From Saccharina japonica (lineage: Eukaryota; Sar; Phaeophyceae; Laminariales; Laminariaceae), in the NCBI GenBank assembly GCA_008828725.1, contig MEHQ01002047.1:101777-165776 (forward strand): DNA of 64,000 nt. Reading direction: 5' to 3'. Every line of letters starts with the position of its first letter. Position 1 is the first letter of the stretch. Of this stretch, positions 12,126 through 24,960 are shown piece by piece. Under the pieces are notes generated by a model. That model was not told the DNA's origin and made no database searches. It saw nothing but the letters and a program-made list of their open reading frames with translations. Position numbers and translations under genes: made by a program.

Positions 12126-12887
12126 ATAACAGAATATAACAACAGTAACCCCCCCCCCCCCCCAATTCTTGAGATTGGTCTACGTATGGAATTGGGGGCT
12201 GCGTGTGAGGGGGGGTAGGGTATCCAGGTATCAAGCAAGGTATTGGTGGTTAAGCATGCGCTTGTTCGATCGTGGGTGTGTGGTTCAATGCATGAACGTA
12301 TACGGAAAGTGCGATTACTACGTACGGTAACCATATGCATGTATAATAATATATTGATGTGCAAAGTTAAATACTTTTATTCAATAATAGTTGGCACTCA
12401 TCAATCAGTATGCTGGTAGGGTATGTATGCCTTTCACCTGTTGTTGTGTGTAACTGCTGTCTTCTGTTCTGTGCCAATTCGTACCAGGTACGTACATACC
12501 ACGTGGTGCACCTACTCTATGTATGAATGCCTATTTATGCTGAGAGTCGTATATTGCAGCCAGGTACAGCCTATTGGCAATACACTTCTTCGTCCACGAA
12601 TACAACTGACTGCGGTAACTTCATAGATGGGGCCTGTACCTATATAAAGCGGTATTTAACATACCTTTTCGGTACACGTATATTCGTACATGCGAACGTA
12701 CGTCGCGCGACGGAATTCTGAGCGCCCCCTGTATCAAGTATCAAGAGACCGCCCTGTTCGTTTTACTCGTAGGGCCACCGGTCGCAGCCCGATAATGTTG
12801 ACGTTGTCGTGATTCCCTAGTGGGACGGTAACCGCCCTCCCTAGCTATTATTGAGCAAAATAAAGAATTCGTTCTTTTAATATTTAA
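12126..12887. other. Unassigned DNA
   Basis: Starts with a 15-base C run (about 12149-12163). No gene or transposon recognised. A TACCAGGTA motif is at about 12484. Confidence 0.45.
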
Positions 12888-13281
12888 GACGCGTGCTACG
12901 ATGATGATAGAGGTACAAGGTATACCTTTTTTTGGCTAAGTGTTTTTCAGAAGAATGGTCGGGCTCCTTAACCCATTTAGGACTGCAGTCCCGATGTGGG
13001 GACAAAACACTTGGAATTAGAATGAAATATTTAGTTCTAGACAGTGCCGTTCTAAAGGGGTTCACCCACAAGCGTCGGAGTTTTTTTCATTACGTATTTA
13101 TTTCTTGTGTTGCAATATTGTTCGTTGTATACTGTACTTGGGCCATGGGAATGTACGTACGACGTATGACAGCACTTTTGTAGTTTCCTCCCGAATCGGT
13201 TTTTGGGTGAGGTAAATACCTTCTCAAGTGATAAGTGACCACCCTTATGAGGCTAAACATCGTGCATCCCTACCGTAGCAT
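12888..13281 (+). mobile_element. Family A element, copy with nested B
   Basis: Left end GACGCGTGCTACGATGATG resembles the family TIR; the interior has the family landmarks GGGCTCCTTAACCC, GGGCCATGGGA and TTTCCTCCCGAATCGGTTTT, and the right end is a degraded CATCCCTACCGTAGCAT. A family B palindrome sits at 12970-13062, immediately after CTCCTTAACCC. No coding capacity. Confidence 0.75.
12970..13062. mobile_element. Family B palindromic element
   Basis: Ends AACCCATTTAGGACTGCAGT and CTAAAGGGGTT, with the internal perfect palindrome GGACTGCAGTCC and the shared block TTGGAATTAGAATGAAATAT. About 93 bases, inserted in a family A copy. Confidence 0.7.
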
Positions 13282-14328
13282 TATTAGTGTTCGTTAAAGC
13301 TCGTATGATAGTGTACAGCACTACACCCAGCGTGCTGCTTAGACCCAGCAGATCAGATGCTACCGAGTGCGTTGCACTGAGGAGGGGGATACGACAGCAT
13401 ATATATACATATATACAGTGTGTGCTGGGAAACAAGGACGCGGGACATACACAGCACTCCAGCAGCAGCAGCAGCAACAACACTGTACGCAAGACACACT
13501 GGCGCTCCATCGCCACCAGCAGCAGCAATAAACACGAGTGCTGAACCCTGAGACATGTAAACTTCGTATGTATATATAGTGTGATGTCAAACACAATATA
13601 ATGCCATGTACCGCAGTATAGGCCCGCCAATAATAAGAAGAATGTATATATGTGTGTGCGCCTCAGGTTCATATTTGTTGGTCCAACGCCAGACAACTTT
13701 TTCTATGTGTCCGCTTTCTCTCGCGCGCCGAAGGTTTCAAAACGCCTTTATTTTACGTCTAATTCGTACGACAACTTTCTTACTATCACGTATGATATTG
13801 ATGGCGGTTTTTCTATAAAGAAGGGTACCCCCTGCTTTTCGGATGCTCCGAGGTGCGGGGAAGCGACTACCGCCAGCAGCCGCGAGCAACCGACTACATA
13901 GAGACAGCTTGCAGAGCGCCCCACTTTCGATGCTTCTACCTTACGAAACGTCGGAACACAGAGTGGTCAATCCACTCAATATACGTACCACTATGTCCCG
14001 AAAAAAATGCATAATATTGAATCACTATTAGTGTGAAAAATTTGCATATATTTCGGGATAACGTGGTGTGCGCTTAACATTCGTCGCCTAAGTCGCACCT
14101 GGTGGTGGTGTGTATTTATTATTGTAAGTCGGCCTGCATGCAGCTCTTTCTTATCTGGATCGCCAAAAACCAAGCCCGTCGTTTGTACGGGTAAGTTCCT
14201 AACTTCGTACAAAACGTGAGCCTTCTTCGGTTACTATAAGGCACTTTCTTGTTCATGTAATTTCGTGGGCATATACTAATGTAATACCACACAGCAAGAG
14301 TATACGGTAGGCAGGGAGTAAATTTTAT
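13282..14328. other. Unassigned DNA
   Basis: Contains a short AGC run at 13461-13476 and several 60-147 codon ORFs on both strands over the same bases, none with a recognisable domain. No RNA gene seen. Confidence 0.45.
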
Positions 14329-14490
14329 GCAGAGATCTACCCTCGTACTCTCCTTTTTTGTTGTTGTTTCTTCTGTGATTTTCATATTTCGGAATGGATT
14401 GCTTATGAATGATCAACGTTGAAGCTCATCATGCTATTCATGTATTGTTGTCGGAGGGCAAGGATAATAATTACAATTATGCTATCAATA
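14329..14490 (+). repeat. Family F dispersed repeat, copy 1
   Basis: Shares GCAGAGATCTAC, CTCCTTTTTTGTTGTT, TCTTCTGTGATTTTC and GATCAACGTTGAAGCTCAT, then TTGTTGTCGG..GGCAAGGATAATAA, with the copies at 58.1 and 58.45 kb. No terminal inverted repeat was found, so the class is unknown. Confidence 0.6.
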
Positions 14491-14897
14491 GCGCGCCGAA
14501 TGCGGCAGAGCCGGCTGAAGACAAATACACACCGACCCGACAAGCACTACTCATACTGCCTGTACTGGAGATACCTGCACCCTTTTGTTCTCTCAGCATG
14601 GCGACATCTTAACGCGCTGTTCTTGTGTACTGAAACGAATCTTCGCTCTCCGCAACAAACATGCATCGCCCAACCATAATATTAGTACAGTGCAGTACCG
14701 TACCACAGTTAATGCTGACTCCAGCACTACTACCCTGCTGAACTCCCTCCTTCGCCCGGCTCCTTGGGATCGACATAATTCCCTCGTGTATTTTTGCCAC
14801 ACCGCGACTTGCAGTAGTGCAGGTATTTCCGCTTTGTTTGATGAGAGCCATGATCGATTTGGGAAATCGACCGATAATAGACGACAAAACAGTGCCA

Positions 14898-15005
14898 TAG
14901 CAGTAGCAGTAGCAGTAACAGTAGCAGTAGTAGTAGCAGTAGTAGTAGTAGTAGTAGTAGACGACAAAACAGTGCCATAGCAGTAGCAGTAGCAGTAGCA
15001 GTAGC

Positions 15006-15076
<71 letters not shown>

Positions 15077-15143
15077 GAGTAGTAGGAGTAGTAGGAGTAG
15101 TAGGAGTAGTAGGAGTAGTAGGAGTAGTAGGAGTAGTAGTACA
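14898..15143. repeat. GTA/CAG/GTAGGA microsatellite (left of foldback)
   Basis: A (GTA)n-rich tract with CAG-type variants, a direct duplication of GACGACAAAACAGTGCCATA (14879 and 14960), and a right part made of GTAGTAGGA repeats. The same repeat type in the same orientation resumes at about 16042, right of a foldback element. Confidence 0.9.
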
Positions 15144-16041
15144 TAGTAACCATTTGGAGAACGTGCATTGTTTTGTGGATGTTCTCGCCGATGGCGCTGT
15201 AACTGAAAGAATCCAACGGCGACAAATGTACACGCCGGTTGTGTTCCAACAATGACCCTGAGTTGAAATGAAAATTCGGTTCGCAGTCGATCTTTATATA
15301 TCTTTTCGTTTGCTTACTTTATAGCTTGGAAGGCCTATTTTTCGCGGTAAGGATTGAATATTCGGCCAATTTTCACATATAATTTAATTTCGGCTGGCTC
15401 AGGAAACCATATTCTAGACCCGATATTGAAATGTGTTCCCGGAGGATTGTGGTGATTAGCTATACGATCATCATACAAGTTGTATTGTAGTAAAATATCC
15501 ATTTTTGATGGCGCTGAAACTTTTTCCGTTTTCGTTTTTTTTCCTTACTGTGCAATACGATATACGATCATCATACAAGTTGTATTGTAGTAAAATATCC
15601 ATTTTTGATGGTGCTGAAATTTTTTCCGTTTTCGTTTTTTTTCCTTACTGACAGTAAGGAATTAACCCCAAAACGGAAAAATTTTCAGCGCCATCAAAAA
15701 TGGATATTTTACTGCAATACAACTTGTATGATGATCGTATAGCTAATCACCACAATCCTCCGGGAACACATTTCAATATCGGGTCTAGAATATGGTTTCC
15801 TGAGCCAGCCGAAATTAAATATATTGAAAATTGGCCATTTGCAATCCTTACCAAAAATAGCCTTTCAAGGCTATAACTAAAGCAAAACTGAAAAATATAA
15901 AAATCGACGCGAACGCGAATTTTCATTTTCACTCAGGGCATTGTTGGACACAACCGGCGTGTGAATTGTCGCCTTGGTTCTTTCAGTACAGCCATCGGCA
16001 GAACCCACAAAAAAAAAAGTACCGTTCTCAGATGGTTACTA
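15144..16041. mobile_element. Long foldback element of 898 bases
   Basis: Two arms of roughly 390 bases in inverted orientation (about 15144-15535 and 15655-16041). Matching landmarks are TAGTAACCAT at both tips, ACGCCGGTTGTGT, GGCTGGCTCAGGAAACCATA, TCCCGGAGGATTGTGGTGAT and AAAATATCCATTTTTGATGG. The left arm tip region is followed by a direct duplication of about 90 bases ending TTTTTTTTCCTTACTG. No transposase ORF is present. The element splits a GTA microsatellite, which shows insertion rather than chance symmetry. Confidence 0.85.
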
Positions 16042-16117
16042 CTGTAGTAGTAGTAGTAGTAGTAGTAGCAGCAGTAGTAGTAGTAGTAGTAGTAGTAGTA
16101 GAAGTAGTAGTAGTAGC

Positions 16118-16169
<52 letters not shown>

Positions 16170-16180
16170 CAGTCACTGCT
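16042..16180. repeat. AGT microsatellite (right of foldback)
   Basis: Nearly pure (AGT)n with a few GCA and GAA units, about 135 bases. It continues the tract interrupted by the foldback element. Confidence 0.9.
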
Positions 16181-16504
16181 GAAATTTTGTGATATGTTTT
16201 CATTTTGGGGAAAGACGCTTTTTTGGACCACGACAAAAACTAAACTTTTCGAGCTGGCGTGAAAAGTGGAAGCTCAAAGCAGAGGACACGAAAGACGGTG
16301 GCAACACACGCCTCCAAAGCAACAACCCACCCACAGGAGGGCACCTTACCAGGCTGCCCCCCGCTCGCCGAGTTGCACGGCTTCGCCTCTTCGTTCCCCG
16401 GGGCACCGAGGGCTAGAGTGCGGGGTAGACATGGCACCGCCGTGCGGCCGCGGGAGGTCCAGTGGCGCTCGGGAGAGCCGGGTCCACCACATTATATGTC
16501 TTTT
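16181..16504. other. GC-rich unassigned segment
   Basis: A GC-rich patch (about 16290-16495) next to the second palindrome array. Both strands carry ORFs of 65-110 codons; none has a recognised domain. Confidence 0.4.
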
Positions 16505-17300
16505 TCATATACTTTCTCCATGGAAGTAAAACAATACTTCCATGGTTTTGTTTTTTTTACTTTCTTCATGGAAGTATCTTTACTTCCATGACAGTTGTTT
16601 TACTTCCACATGTAAGTAATGTTTTCACTTCCATGTGGAAGTAAGAAAAGGAAGCAACACAGCAGTATTTGTTTACTTCCATGTGGAAGTGAAACGACTG
16701 TCATGAAAGTAAATTGACTTATTATGTGGAAAATTTCATGGAAGTAAACCGTATTTACCTTTACGTAAGTAAAAACACCTATAAACACCCGTGGAGGTTT
16801 ACGTTTGAAGACGGACTTCGGCCACTAGACAGGTCTCGTGTGGCTCCGCGTTGCGCGCGACACGGTTTGTTATTGTCCCGTTTGTAATTGGTCCACGTTT
16901 TGGTAAACGGAATGGGTCCACGTTAGGTGGTGCTGTGTACCAACTGGGAGCAGGAGGCGAATCCATGCCGTCGCTTTTTTATGTTTTCTTCTATGGAATC
17001 AAAACATAAATTTACTTCCAACTTAATCACCTTGTCAAGGTGGAGTGAAAAACATTTCATGGAAGTGAACAAACTTCCACGTGGAAGTAAGCAATCACTT
17101 CCACAAACTCGACGGAAGTAAATAAATGTTGCTTACATGCAAGTGAAAAATCTTTCGTGGAAGCATTTTTAATGTTACTTCCATAAAGGTATACCAAAAC
17201 TATAACTTTCGTGGGAGCAAAACTAACTGCCGTGGAAACGTTTTAAGCTCCGTGGGAACGTCCATGAAAGTGAATTCAAAAGTCAAGTATTTTGTGGTAG
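16505..17300. repeat. Second array of ACTTCC/GGAAGT palindromes
   Basis: Same motif as at 2.1-3.4 kb: ACTTCCATGTGGAAGTAA, TTCCATGGAAG and many half sites separated by AT-rich spacers. A motif-poor insert lies at about 16785-16980. Copies are diverged and irregularly spaced. Confidence 0.8.
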
Positions 17301-18540
17301 ATCGGGAGAACCTGTGCTCCGCGGGAAATGCAACTCACCGAACACCTTTTAAAGATCCAATACGTTTCACAAAATGTCATTGAATCCTAATATTTTGGAT
17401 ATACGTATGTCTTCAGAGTGGAGCTGGAAGAAACTTTCCGCACGACGAACGACCATCTTTTGTTTTGACACCGTCGCCGACAACAAAAACCACAATCAGT
17501 ACGGCTGTGCCCCCCCCCCCGCCGTTTTTCTTTCACCAATCTTAGCAAAGTTTGATGTCTATATGTACTACGCGTGGCATGTGCTCAGGCGGCCAGCTTT
17601 CCCCCCCCTGCTTCCTCTCCCTTCGACCCACGTGTTTTGTGTGTGTGTATTTCCAGAAAAACAAAACACACCGGTCGGTCGGCTTGTTGCCATCGAGAAC
17701 CCCCTGTGTATGTACGTACGTATATAGCATATCCCCCGCCGCCCCTGCTGCGTCCCAAAGAGCCAAAACAAAACGCAGATTCTGATCCGAGCGCTAAATT
17801 TGAATCTAAAGAGGAAGATCTACCTGCTGTTCGCGGACCCCTTAGCGGCGATCTTGAACACTTACTTGAAGCAGGTCCCGTGTCCGCCAGACATCAGAGA
17901 CAGCCGTTTGGAGTAGTCGCGCGGTCGAACGCCCCGGTCGGTGTATCTCGTCTACACCGGAGCGTTGTCCCGAGGAACCCCGCCGCGATCCCACCGAGAG
18001 AATCATACCCGGCCGGCCGGGTGGTAGTCTCGCTCTCGTTTCTATCTGGCTTTTAGGCGGCTCTACACCCTCGCCAATGAAGAGTACGATTTTAACAAAA
18101 AACATGACTGTGCGACTGCTTTCACGTAACCTACCAGTACATGTTATTATGCATGCTCGTATTCGTATATTCATATATATATATGTATATTATATTCAAG
18201 AAAAATTCTACCAGGTATATAAGTACGAGTATACTCGTATATCGATATACGAGTATTACACACACATATGTATGTCGTACCTCCCGGTACTTGGAGAATG
18301 AAGAGTCGGGATGGACACCGATGCTGATTGGTGCCAGAAAGGGCTTACTTTTTGTATGTATGTGTGTATGTGCAGACAACGCTTATAAACGTTTCTCGTA
18401 CCTATATGAATACACGAAGCATCTTTCACTAGCAGCCTGGTTTATGAACACTTCTGTAACGTACTGTAGTACCCGATACAAGGTAGGTATATCTGGTATA
18501 ATATGTATATAGTAACTGGTGTTTTTAACAAAGTGCACAC
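17301..18540. other. Unassigned DNA
   Basis: Includes an 11-base C run near 17510, a moderately GC-rich stretch at 17770-18060 that is open in more than one frame, and an AT-rich tract 18160-18260 with ATACGAGTA repeats. I could not support a gene. Confidence 0.45.
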
Positions 18541-18544
18541 ATCT

Positions 18545-18724
18545 CAGTACAGGACATCTAACAAGAAACAGGAAAGCTGGCCCAGGCTGGATTTATCGCT
18601 CGAGAGAGGGTGTGCTTTCTACACCGATGTCAAGATAACGACTCTCAAATTTCTTAGTTTCCTCTAAATGTCGGCCTGATTTTCTTGCTGGCCGGTTTCT
18701 TATTATGAATAGGTGTCCCGCACT
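18545..18724. mobile_element. Family D MITE, copy 1
   Basis: Left end CAGTACAGGACATCTAACAA and the right end CTTATTATGAATAGGTGTCC form the family TIR (consensus GACACCTAATAAGAAACAGG). The interior shares CGAGAGAGGGTG and CAAGATAACGACTCTC with the copies at 36.6 and 61.6 kb. Confidence 0.7.
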
Positions 18725-18849
18725 AATTAGAAAACAGACGGAAATGTTAGTGTAATCGCGACAAAAAAGCCGAATGAAAAACACACAGGACGCAGAACAG
18801 CAGAAAGACGGAAACAGAAGAACCGAGAGGGACCAGCAACATACTACTA

Positions 18850-18963
18850 TCACGGGAGACCATAGTAAATACTAGTAAATACGACCACATTTTGTCAGTA
18901 AAAACAGGGAAATACATAGGTTTTTGTCTATACCATAGGTGCTATTAACTATGGACGCCCGGA
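18850..18963. mobile_element. Family C MITE, copy 2
   Basis: Diverged copy: CACGGGAGACCATAGTAAAT on the left and GCTATTAACTATGGACGCCCGG on the right, with CATAGGTTTTTGTCTATACC inside. Confidence 0.6.
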
Positions 18964-19095
18964 ATACTGTCGTTTCTTATGCTGTGCCAGGGTAGCTTAC
19001 ACCGGTACACATAGTATCTGTAGTGGTTCAAGCAGAGTCGTATACACGCCGAGATACAGGTACGTGTATATATATATATATATGTGTGATGTAGG

Positions 19096-19650
19096 GGACG
19101 GCAGAAGAAGAGCTACAACAACAACACATGCACTTTTAAACTGAAAACAAGACTGAATGAAGGGACTCCTCAACCCATTCAGAACTGAAAAAAATGTCCC
19201 ACACTAATTCCAAGTAGTTTGTCCCCAAATTCGTGGGACCAGTTCTCAAGGGGTTAACCTAACATCGTCGAAATTCCATTTTTTCAGTGTTGCAATATTT
19301 TTCGTTGGATCGTCAGGCCCTTATTATTAGGTTCTTCATCGGGAACAGTTCTGGCCCGCTCATAAGAAACCAGAAATCGGGCTTAGGCTGACTTTCTTTT
19401 TTCGAGAAAAGGGGTGTGTCCCACACTAACTTCAGTATAATAGTTGTCGACTTTCTTATTTCCCCCGTAATGTTTAGGCTGGGTTTCTTGTGGGTCACTT
19501 CCTCATGAGAGGGCCGGTAGTGTCCGATTATAGCTAATTATAGCACTTTCTCTTTTCATCCTAAATCAGGTTTTGGGTGGTGCATACATACGTAGAGCTC
19601 CAGAATTGAAGAGCCTCCGAAACAAACATGGTGCACCTCTATCGTGTCCG
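19096..19650 (+). mobile_element. Family A element with nested B and possible D
   Basis: Recognisable from ACTCCTCAACCC, ACATCGTCGAAATTCCATTT and GTTGGATCGTCAGGCC on the left, and CCTAAATCAGGTTTTGGGTG plus ACATGGTGCACCTCTATCGT on the right. Family B occupies 19172-19255. A diverged family D-like block (GGCTTAGGCTGACTTTCTT.., GGCTGGGTTTCTTGTGGGTC) fills about 19320-19500. The left end is uncertain. Confidence 0.6.
19172..19255. mobile_element. Family B palindromic element
   Basis: AACCCATTCAGAACTG at the left and AGTTCTCAAGGGGTT at the right, with CACTAATTCCAAGTAGTTTG inside. It sits at the usual B site in family A. Confidence 0.65.
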
Positions 19651-20463
19651 CTCCTACTTCCCGCTGGCTGCTGCAGCTTTTCGCTTTCCCCACTCCACAC
19701 TCCTTTTTATGCATTCACCACGCCTATTTTGGCCGGCTTTTTCTCCTTCAACTTCCACGACCTTCTCCCCTCGGGGGTAACCCCATCGTCCCCTCCTTCC
19801 CACCGGCTCACGCAATAAAAAAGTAGATGTTCAAAACAATCAGTGCAGCCTCGACTCTAAACAAAAATAAATCGATGTGGACATCATATATATACATGTC
19901 GCCCGGTGATTCTTCAATGGTTCAGAGCACTGGGTAGGAAGCCGTTCGCTGTTTGTTGTTATTTTGTCGACACCGGTAGCCATCGAGCGGTGCCAGTTTA
20001 TATCTGACCGCCCTCTTCGGTCCCCAGGCTCTTCCCCCCCTGCCATCGTCCCGAGGGGTGCATCATCCATCCATACGGCGTACCACGCGTCTCCAGGAGT
20101 CCAGGGGTATGTATGTAGTCGTCCCTTGTGGTTGTTGTTCCGGGCTACCAATCCTCTTCTATAAATAATAGCAAAATGTGGTATTTATACTATGCTACAC
20201 CGCTATACCTGGTGTATGCGCTTGCGTGGCTCAAGTATATATGTACCCCACTCCCGCAAGGAAGAGCCGTCGATTTCGGCGTGTTGTCATTTTGGCTCCT
20301 TTTTTTCGTTTGGCGCCCCTTCTTGGGGTACTGCCTGTCTGTGTCGTATGCGTAGTTGTTTGTACCCATTAATATGATACACGTAATCACTACCACCACC
20401 GCCGTCTGGGATGAGTCTCCACAATATATCAAGCAGTTGAAAATATCGGGTATACTGCATATA
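19651..20463. other. Unassigned DNA
   Basis: No gene or transposon recognised; ORFs are at most about 100 codons with no family resemblance. Confidence 0.45.
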
Positions 20464-20545
20464 CCCGTAGGTACGCGCGATCGAAGTATTACACTCAGCT
20501 AGCAAAGATGAGCTTCGACGAAATCCTCGAGCTCACAGCTGTTGT
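20464..20545 (+). repeat. Left flank of TTG tract, paralogous to 5424-5505
   Basis: Contains GCGCGATCGAAGTATTACAC and GAGCTTCGACGAAATCCTCG, the inverted counterpart of the segment near 5.45 kb. It ends at CAGCTGTTGTTTTTTTG, where the TTG expansion starts. Confidence 0.8.
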
Positions 20546-20546
20546 T

Positions 20547-21390
<844 letters not shown>

Positions 21391-21391
21391 N

Positions 21392-23130
21392 CCCCCCCCT
21401 AACTTATTCGCCTCTCTACAATCGATAAACCGTAAAAAAAAGTATATTTCGTTTCGCGTGGTTGGCACACATTATGGAGTAAAATGTTATGATTGGAAAC
21501 GACGGGTTCATGAATTTGTGAGGTTCGTATTTTCGTATTATTTCCGGTTAAAAAAATGTTCAAAATTGACCGAGATGTCAGCAACAAACCGAGCCTGGGA
21601 TGCCATTTAGTTTCGTTCCGATATGCATACAGAGATCACACGTTAAGATTTCAAATTAAAGGGCGGGAAACGATTGCCCTGGTCTTTTCACGGCTTCGTT
21701 TTTTTTTCCGAAGTGACAAAACTTCGCGATAAAAACAATGTTTTGTCCAAAATGACACATTTTTCAGCTGTTTTTGCCAGATTTCGGGGTGCATTTTCTC
21801 GATTACTTCGCTACTTACTTGATTTTAGTGAAGGTAAAAAAAACTAAAGGAGGTATGCGATTGCCTCGGCCCTGGCGATTATGGTTGTCGTCTTTTTACT
21901 TTTCAGTTTGCAGTATTCCTAAAATTAATAATCGAAAACAAAATGTACACAGCAGTGTCCTGCACGGATCATACGTACCAGGTATCACTTTGTCCGGACA
22001 TGTAATGACAATTTGGTACACCAATTAGTAACCAAAATGTTGTTTTGTTCCGGGACACAGGAGTGGTCCTGCTGTATGTGGTACCCTAAATAATGCCTTG
22101 AAAAGGCAGCACTAACTGTGTTGTGCACCCTAAACATATGTATGTATGTATGTATGTGTCGATGTTGTTGTTCGGGGTGGGGCAATGCCCCCCGACTCCT
22201 GGAGATAGAGTAAAAAACACATGACGCGAGAATACCCACCAGAACGAGTGAATCCCCATCTCCCACGTAATATGCTGGTGCGTATATATCATGTGAACTT
22301 ACAAGGTGTTAACAAAATCAATGGGTTGGATACTCGAAGGCACAGCGTACCGACTATTAAACACCCTTACACGAATCAGGTACATACCACGTTCGATCTC
22401 ACGCATAAAATCGGTGAGTTTGTTGACACCCCGGTCACGACGTTCGATCTCGGGCATCAGATCCTCGCTTTTGTTGACACAGCCCCGACCAGGCGCGTAC
22501 ACATACGGACATGATTTCCTTTGTATATAGTATTAAATATATGTACAAATACAATCGTGGACTCGCTGGGGGGTCGATGGTTCACGGTGCAATCCGACGG
22601 GACATCGGTCTCTTCGGTGTCCGCTATGCAGCTTGTTCCCCACCTTCAGTGTCGGCATCGTATAATACATACGTGCGTACGTACATGTGGCTTGCAAGGT
22701 CGTTCGTTGGTTCGAACTCGCCTAGTAGGCGGACCTCCCCCCCCTTGCAGCAAGGTACGAGCCTCCATAGGGTTCCAATAACAACGACAGAGGCACTGCT
22801 GTGGAAAGTTGCCCAGAGACTCTGACAAGGTTACATCAGAGTTTCCGTATGCTACTACAACGTATTCATTTTAGTTGTACATAGATAGGCAAAAATCAAG
22901 TTGAAAACGGCAAGTTTTCCGTGGGCAATGCACGGGCAGATGTAGCGAACACACATATATATACGAATAGACAAGGTACCCCCATAAGGTCGTCGGCTAA
23001 TGGGACGTTGTCAACCCGGCCCGTTCCCCACCTTGAGCGCGTACGTTCTGGCCTTTTGTGAGGCCAGAGAGTACGGTTGGGTGGCCCAGCCCAAGGTAGA
23101 GGAGGGGCCCCCGCGAAGGGCTTGAAGTTG
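21392..23130. other. Unassigned DNA with a 51-base in-frame repeat
   Basis: Mostly unique sequence. At 22389-22430 and 22439-22480 a 51-base-period duplication (ACGTTCGATCTC...TTTGTTGACAC) is open on both strands. No gene can be supported. Confidence 0.45.
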
Positions 23131-23132
23131 TT

Positions 23133-23427
23133 AGACGCATGCTACGGTAGAGGTGCACCATGTTTTTGCCTTAGAAGGGTGGTCACTTGAGAAGCTCTAT
23201 ACCTCACCCAAAAACTAATTTGGGAGGAAACCAGAACAGCTACGTATGTATGTATATACCCGATGATCAATCCCATGATCTAAGTAAGTACTGTACAAAA
23301 TGAAACATATATGGCATCACCAGAATGGAAAATCCGACGATTGTTGGGTTAAGGAGCCCAGCCATTCACAAAAAAAAAACAAATATATACGTAGCCAAAA
23401 AGTGCTACATCTATCGTAGGAAGCGTC
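23133..23427 (-). mobile_element. Family A element, complete
   Basis: Starts GACGCATGCTACGGTAGAGG and ends in CTACATCTATCGTAGGAAGCGTC, 295 bases. Interior in the reverse orientation: GGTGGTCACTTGAGAAGCTC, ACCTCACCCAAAAACTAATTT, CCCGATGATCAATCCCATG and TTGGGTTAAGGAGCCC. No exact target duplication seen. It lacks a family B insert. Confidence 0.85.
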
Positions 23428-23490
23428 TGGGATAGAGATTACCACACCGGTAGCCCAACTTGGTAGTCAGCGCTGACAGCGCCGGCTATT

Positions 23491-23592
23491 ATTGCCGAGG
23501 GCCGTAGTAAATAGGACCAAATACTGTTAGTAAAAATAGGGATATATATATAGGTTTTTGTGTGTACCGTAGGTTCTATTTACTATGGCATC
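23491..23592. mobile_element. Family C MITE, copy 3
   Basis: GCCGTAGTAAATAGGACCAA on the left and GTTCTATTTACTATGGC on the right; interior GTTAGTAAAAATAGGGATAT. Confidence 0.65.
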
Positions 23593-24960
23593 ATTAGCCC
23601 ACCCCGTAATCGGTTATCCCGCCTACTGTAGTCGACAGCGGTAAAGTCTATGTATACACTTGATCAATACAACGGTCTCAACGACGGCTGTCTGGCCCGT
23701 CCTCATTTTTAGCTGTCAAGCTAAAGTACGTTGCCTCTAGGCGGCAAGTTAGAGTCATTGCTTGTGACGGCGGCGGCGGGTTAGTTGTTGCACGCCCCGA
23801 TACTGCCTCTTCGCACGCACACAGCTGACCACAGCACTTAAAACTAGACTACCGCTGTGCTGTAGCTTATCCCTTCCAGCTTACCCGAAACGTAGAAAGG
23901 AAGGTTTATTGTGAAGAACACACACACCCGAAACTAAAGTGTACTTACTGCCTAAACCCAACGGTCACAGCCACTCTCGTCTTTCCGCCTTCCTCTTGCC
24001 CCCAGGCTAGCCCCTTGTGGTAACCTATAACCTAGAGGTAAGTGACATCGAGGTCAGCGAGTGGCTTACCCGACACTAGCCATGGGAGGCAGGCGGCTGA
24101 CTATATACTCTACTACAGTACCGTAACAATAGATTGTCATGTCCCAACCAACAGTTCAAGCTACAGTAAACTGCCCCAATATTCAACCATAGACATACCA
24201 TGTCTTTCATATTTTGTAATTTGTAGGCTAGCCCATCGAGGCAACCTAGAGACGATACCTACGTCCGTAGCGCATAGTGTGTCTCTGACACCGCCCTCCC
24301 TGCGCAGGCAGCTGACTATGTAGGCTACGAGTATGGAGTAGCTTTTGCCCCCTCATACCCGCAAAAGTACATACAGCCTATGCCACCCCAAGCCACCGGT
24401 CACAACCAATGCCTTTCCGTCCTCGTGGTAGCTCTAAGCTACTGTAGCATAGCCCCATGTGGCGACGTGGAGACAATGGTTGTGTCGTCGTCGTGCCAGC
24501 ATGCCCGACGCTGGGCCCTTCGTACACAGGCAGCTGACCGAGAAGATTAGAAAGCTGTATGTTACACCCTACGGGTAACGCCTGCGGCTTCGGCACAACG
24601 ACCACAAGCACTTTCCTTACCCTCGCACGTATCATCTCTCTTAGCTAACCCCCTTGCGGGAGCCTAGAGACTATAATGCCTGGGGTGTCAACCTTAACGT
24701 ATGCCAGACGACACTACCCGTCGTACCCAGACAGCCGACGAAGTAGGCTACGCAGTAGGTTATCGGTTACACTCGACAGTATTCGCACAGCCTATCTATG
24801 CTAGACTACTACTGTCTCGACACAGCGAACACAACGCTTGCTTGCCGTCCTCATCTCGCTCTAAACGCTCACACTGTTGAGGCTAACCTATAGATACATT
24901 GCGTGCGTTGTCCGCCTGAGCCATGCCCAACGCTGCATTTAGTTACGCACACGAACACAG
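23593..24960. repeat. Strongly diverged tandem-like region
   Basis: Blocks such as GGTCACAACCAATGCCTTTC, GACCACAAGCACTTTCCTTA and GAACACAACGCTTGCTTGCC, each followed by GTCCTC..., a CTAGCCC/GCTAACC block and a GCAGCTGAC/CAGCCGAC block, recur about every 200-230 bases. The copies are old and uneven. The segment at about 23893-23930 (GAAAGGAAGGTTTATTGTGA) recurs at 39212. Confidence 0.4.

Noticed and set aside
14593-15252. 219-codon minus ORF with a Tyr/Ser run
   Set aside because: Most of it is the GTA microsatellite read in reverse.
17770-18060. Possible reverse-transcriptase-like fragment (ADPLAAILNTYLKQ in one frame)
   Set aside because: The resemblance is short, a second plus frame is equally protein-like, and no further RT motif follows.
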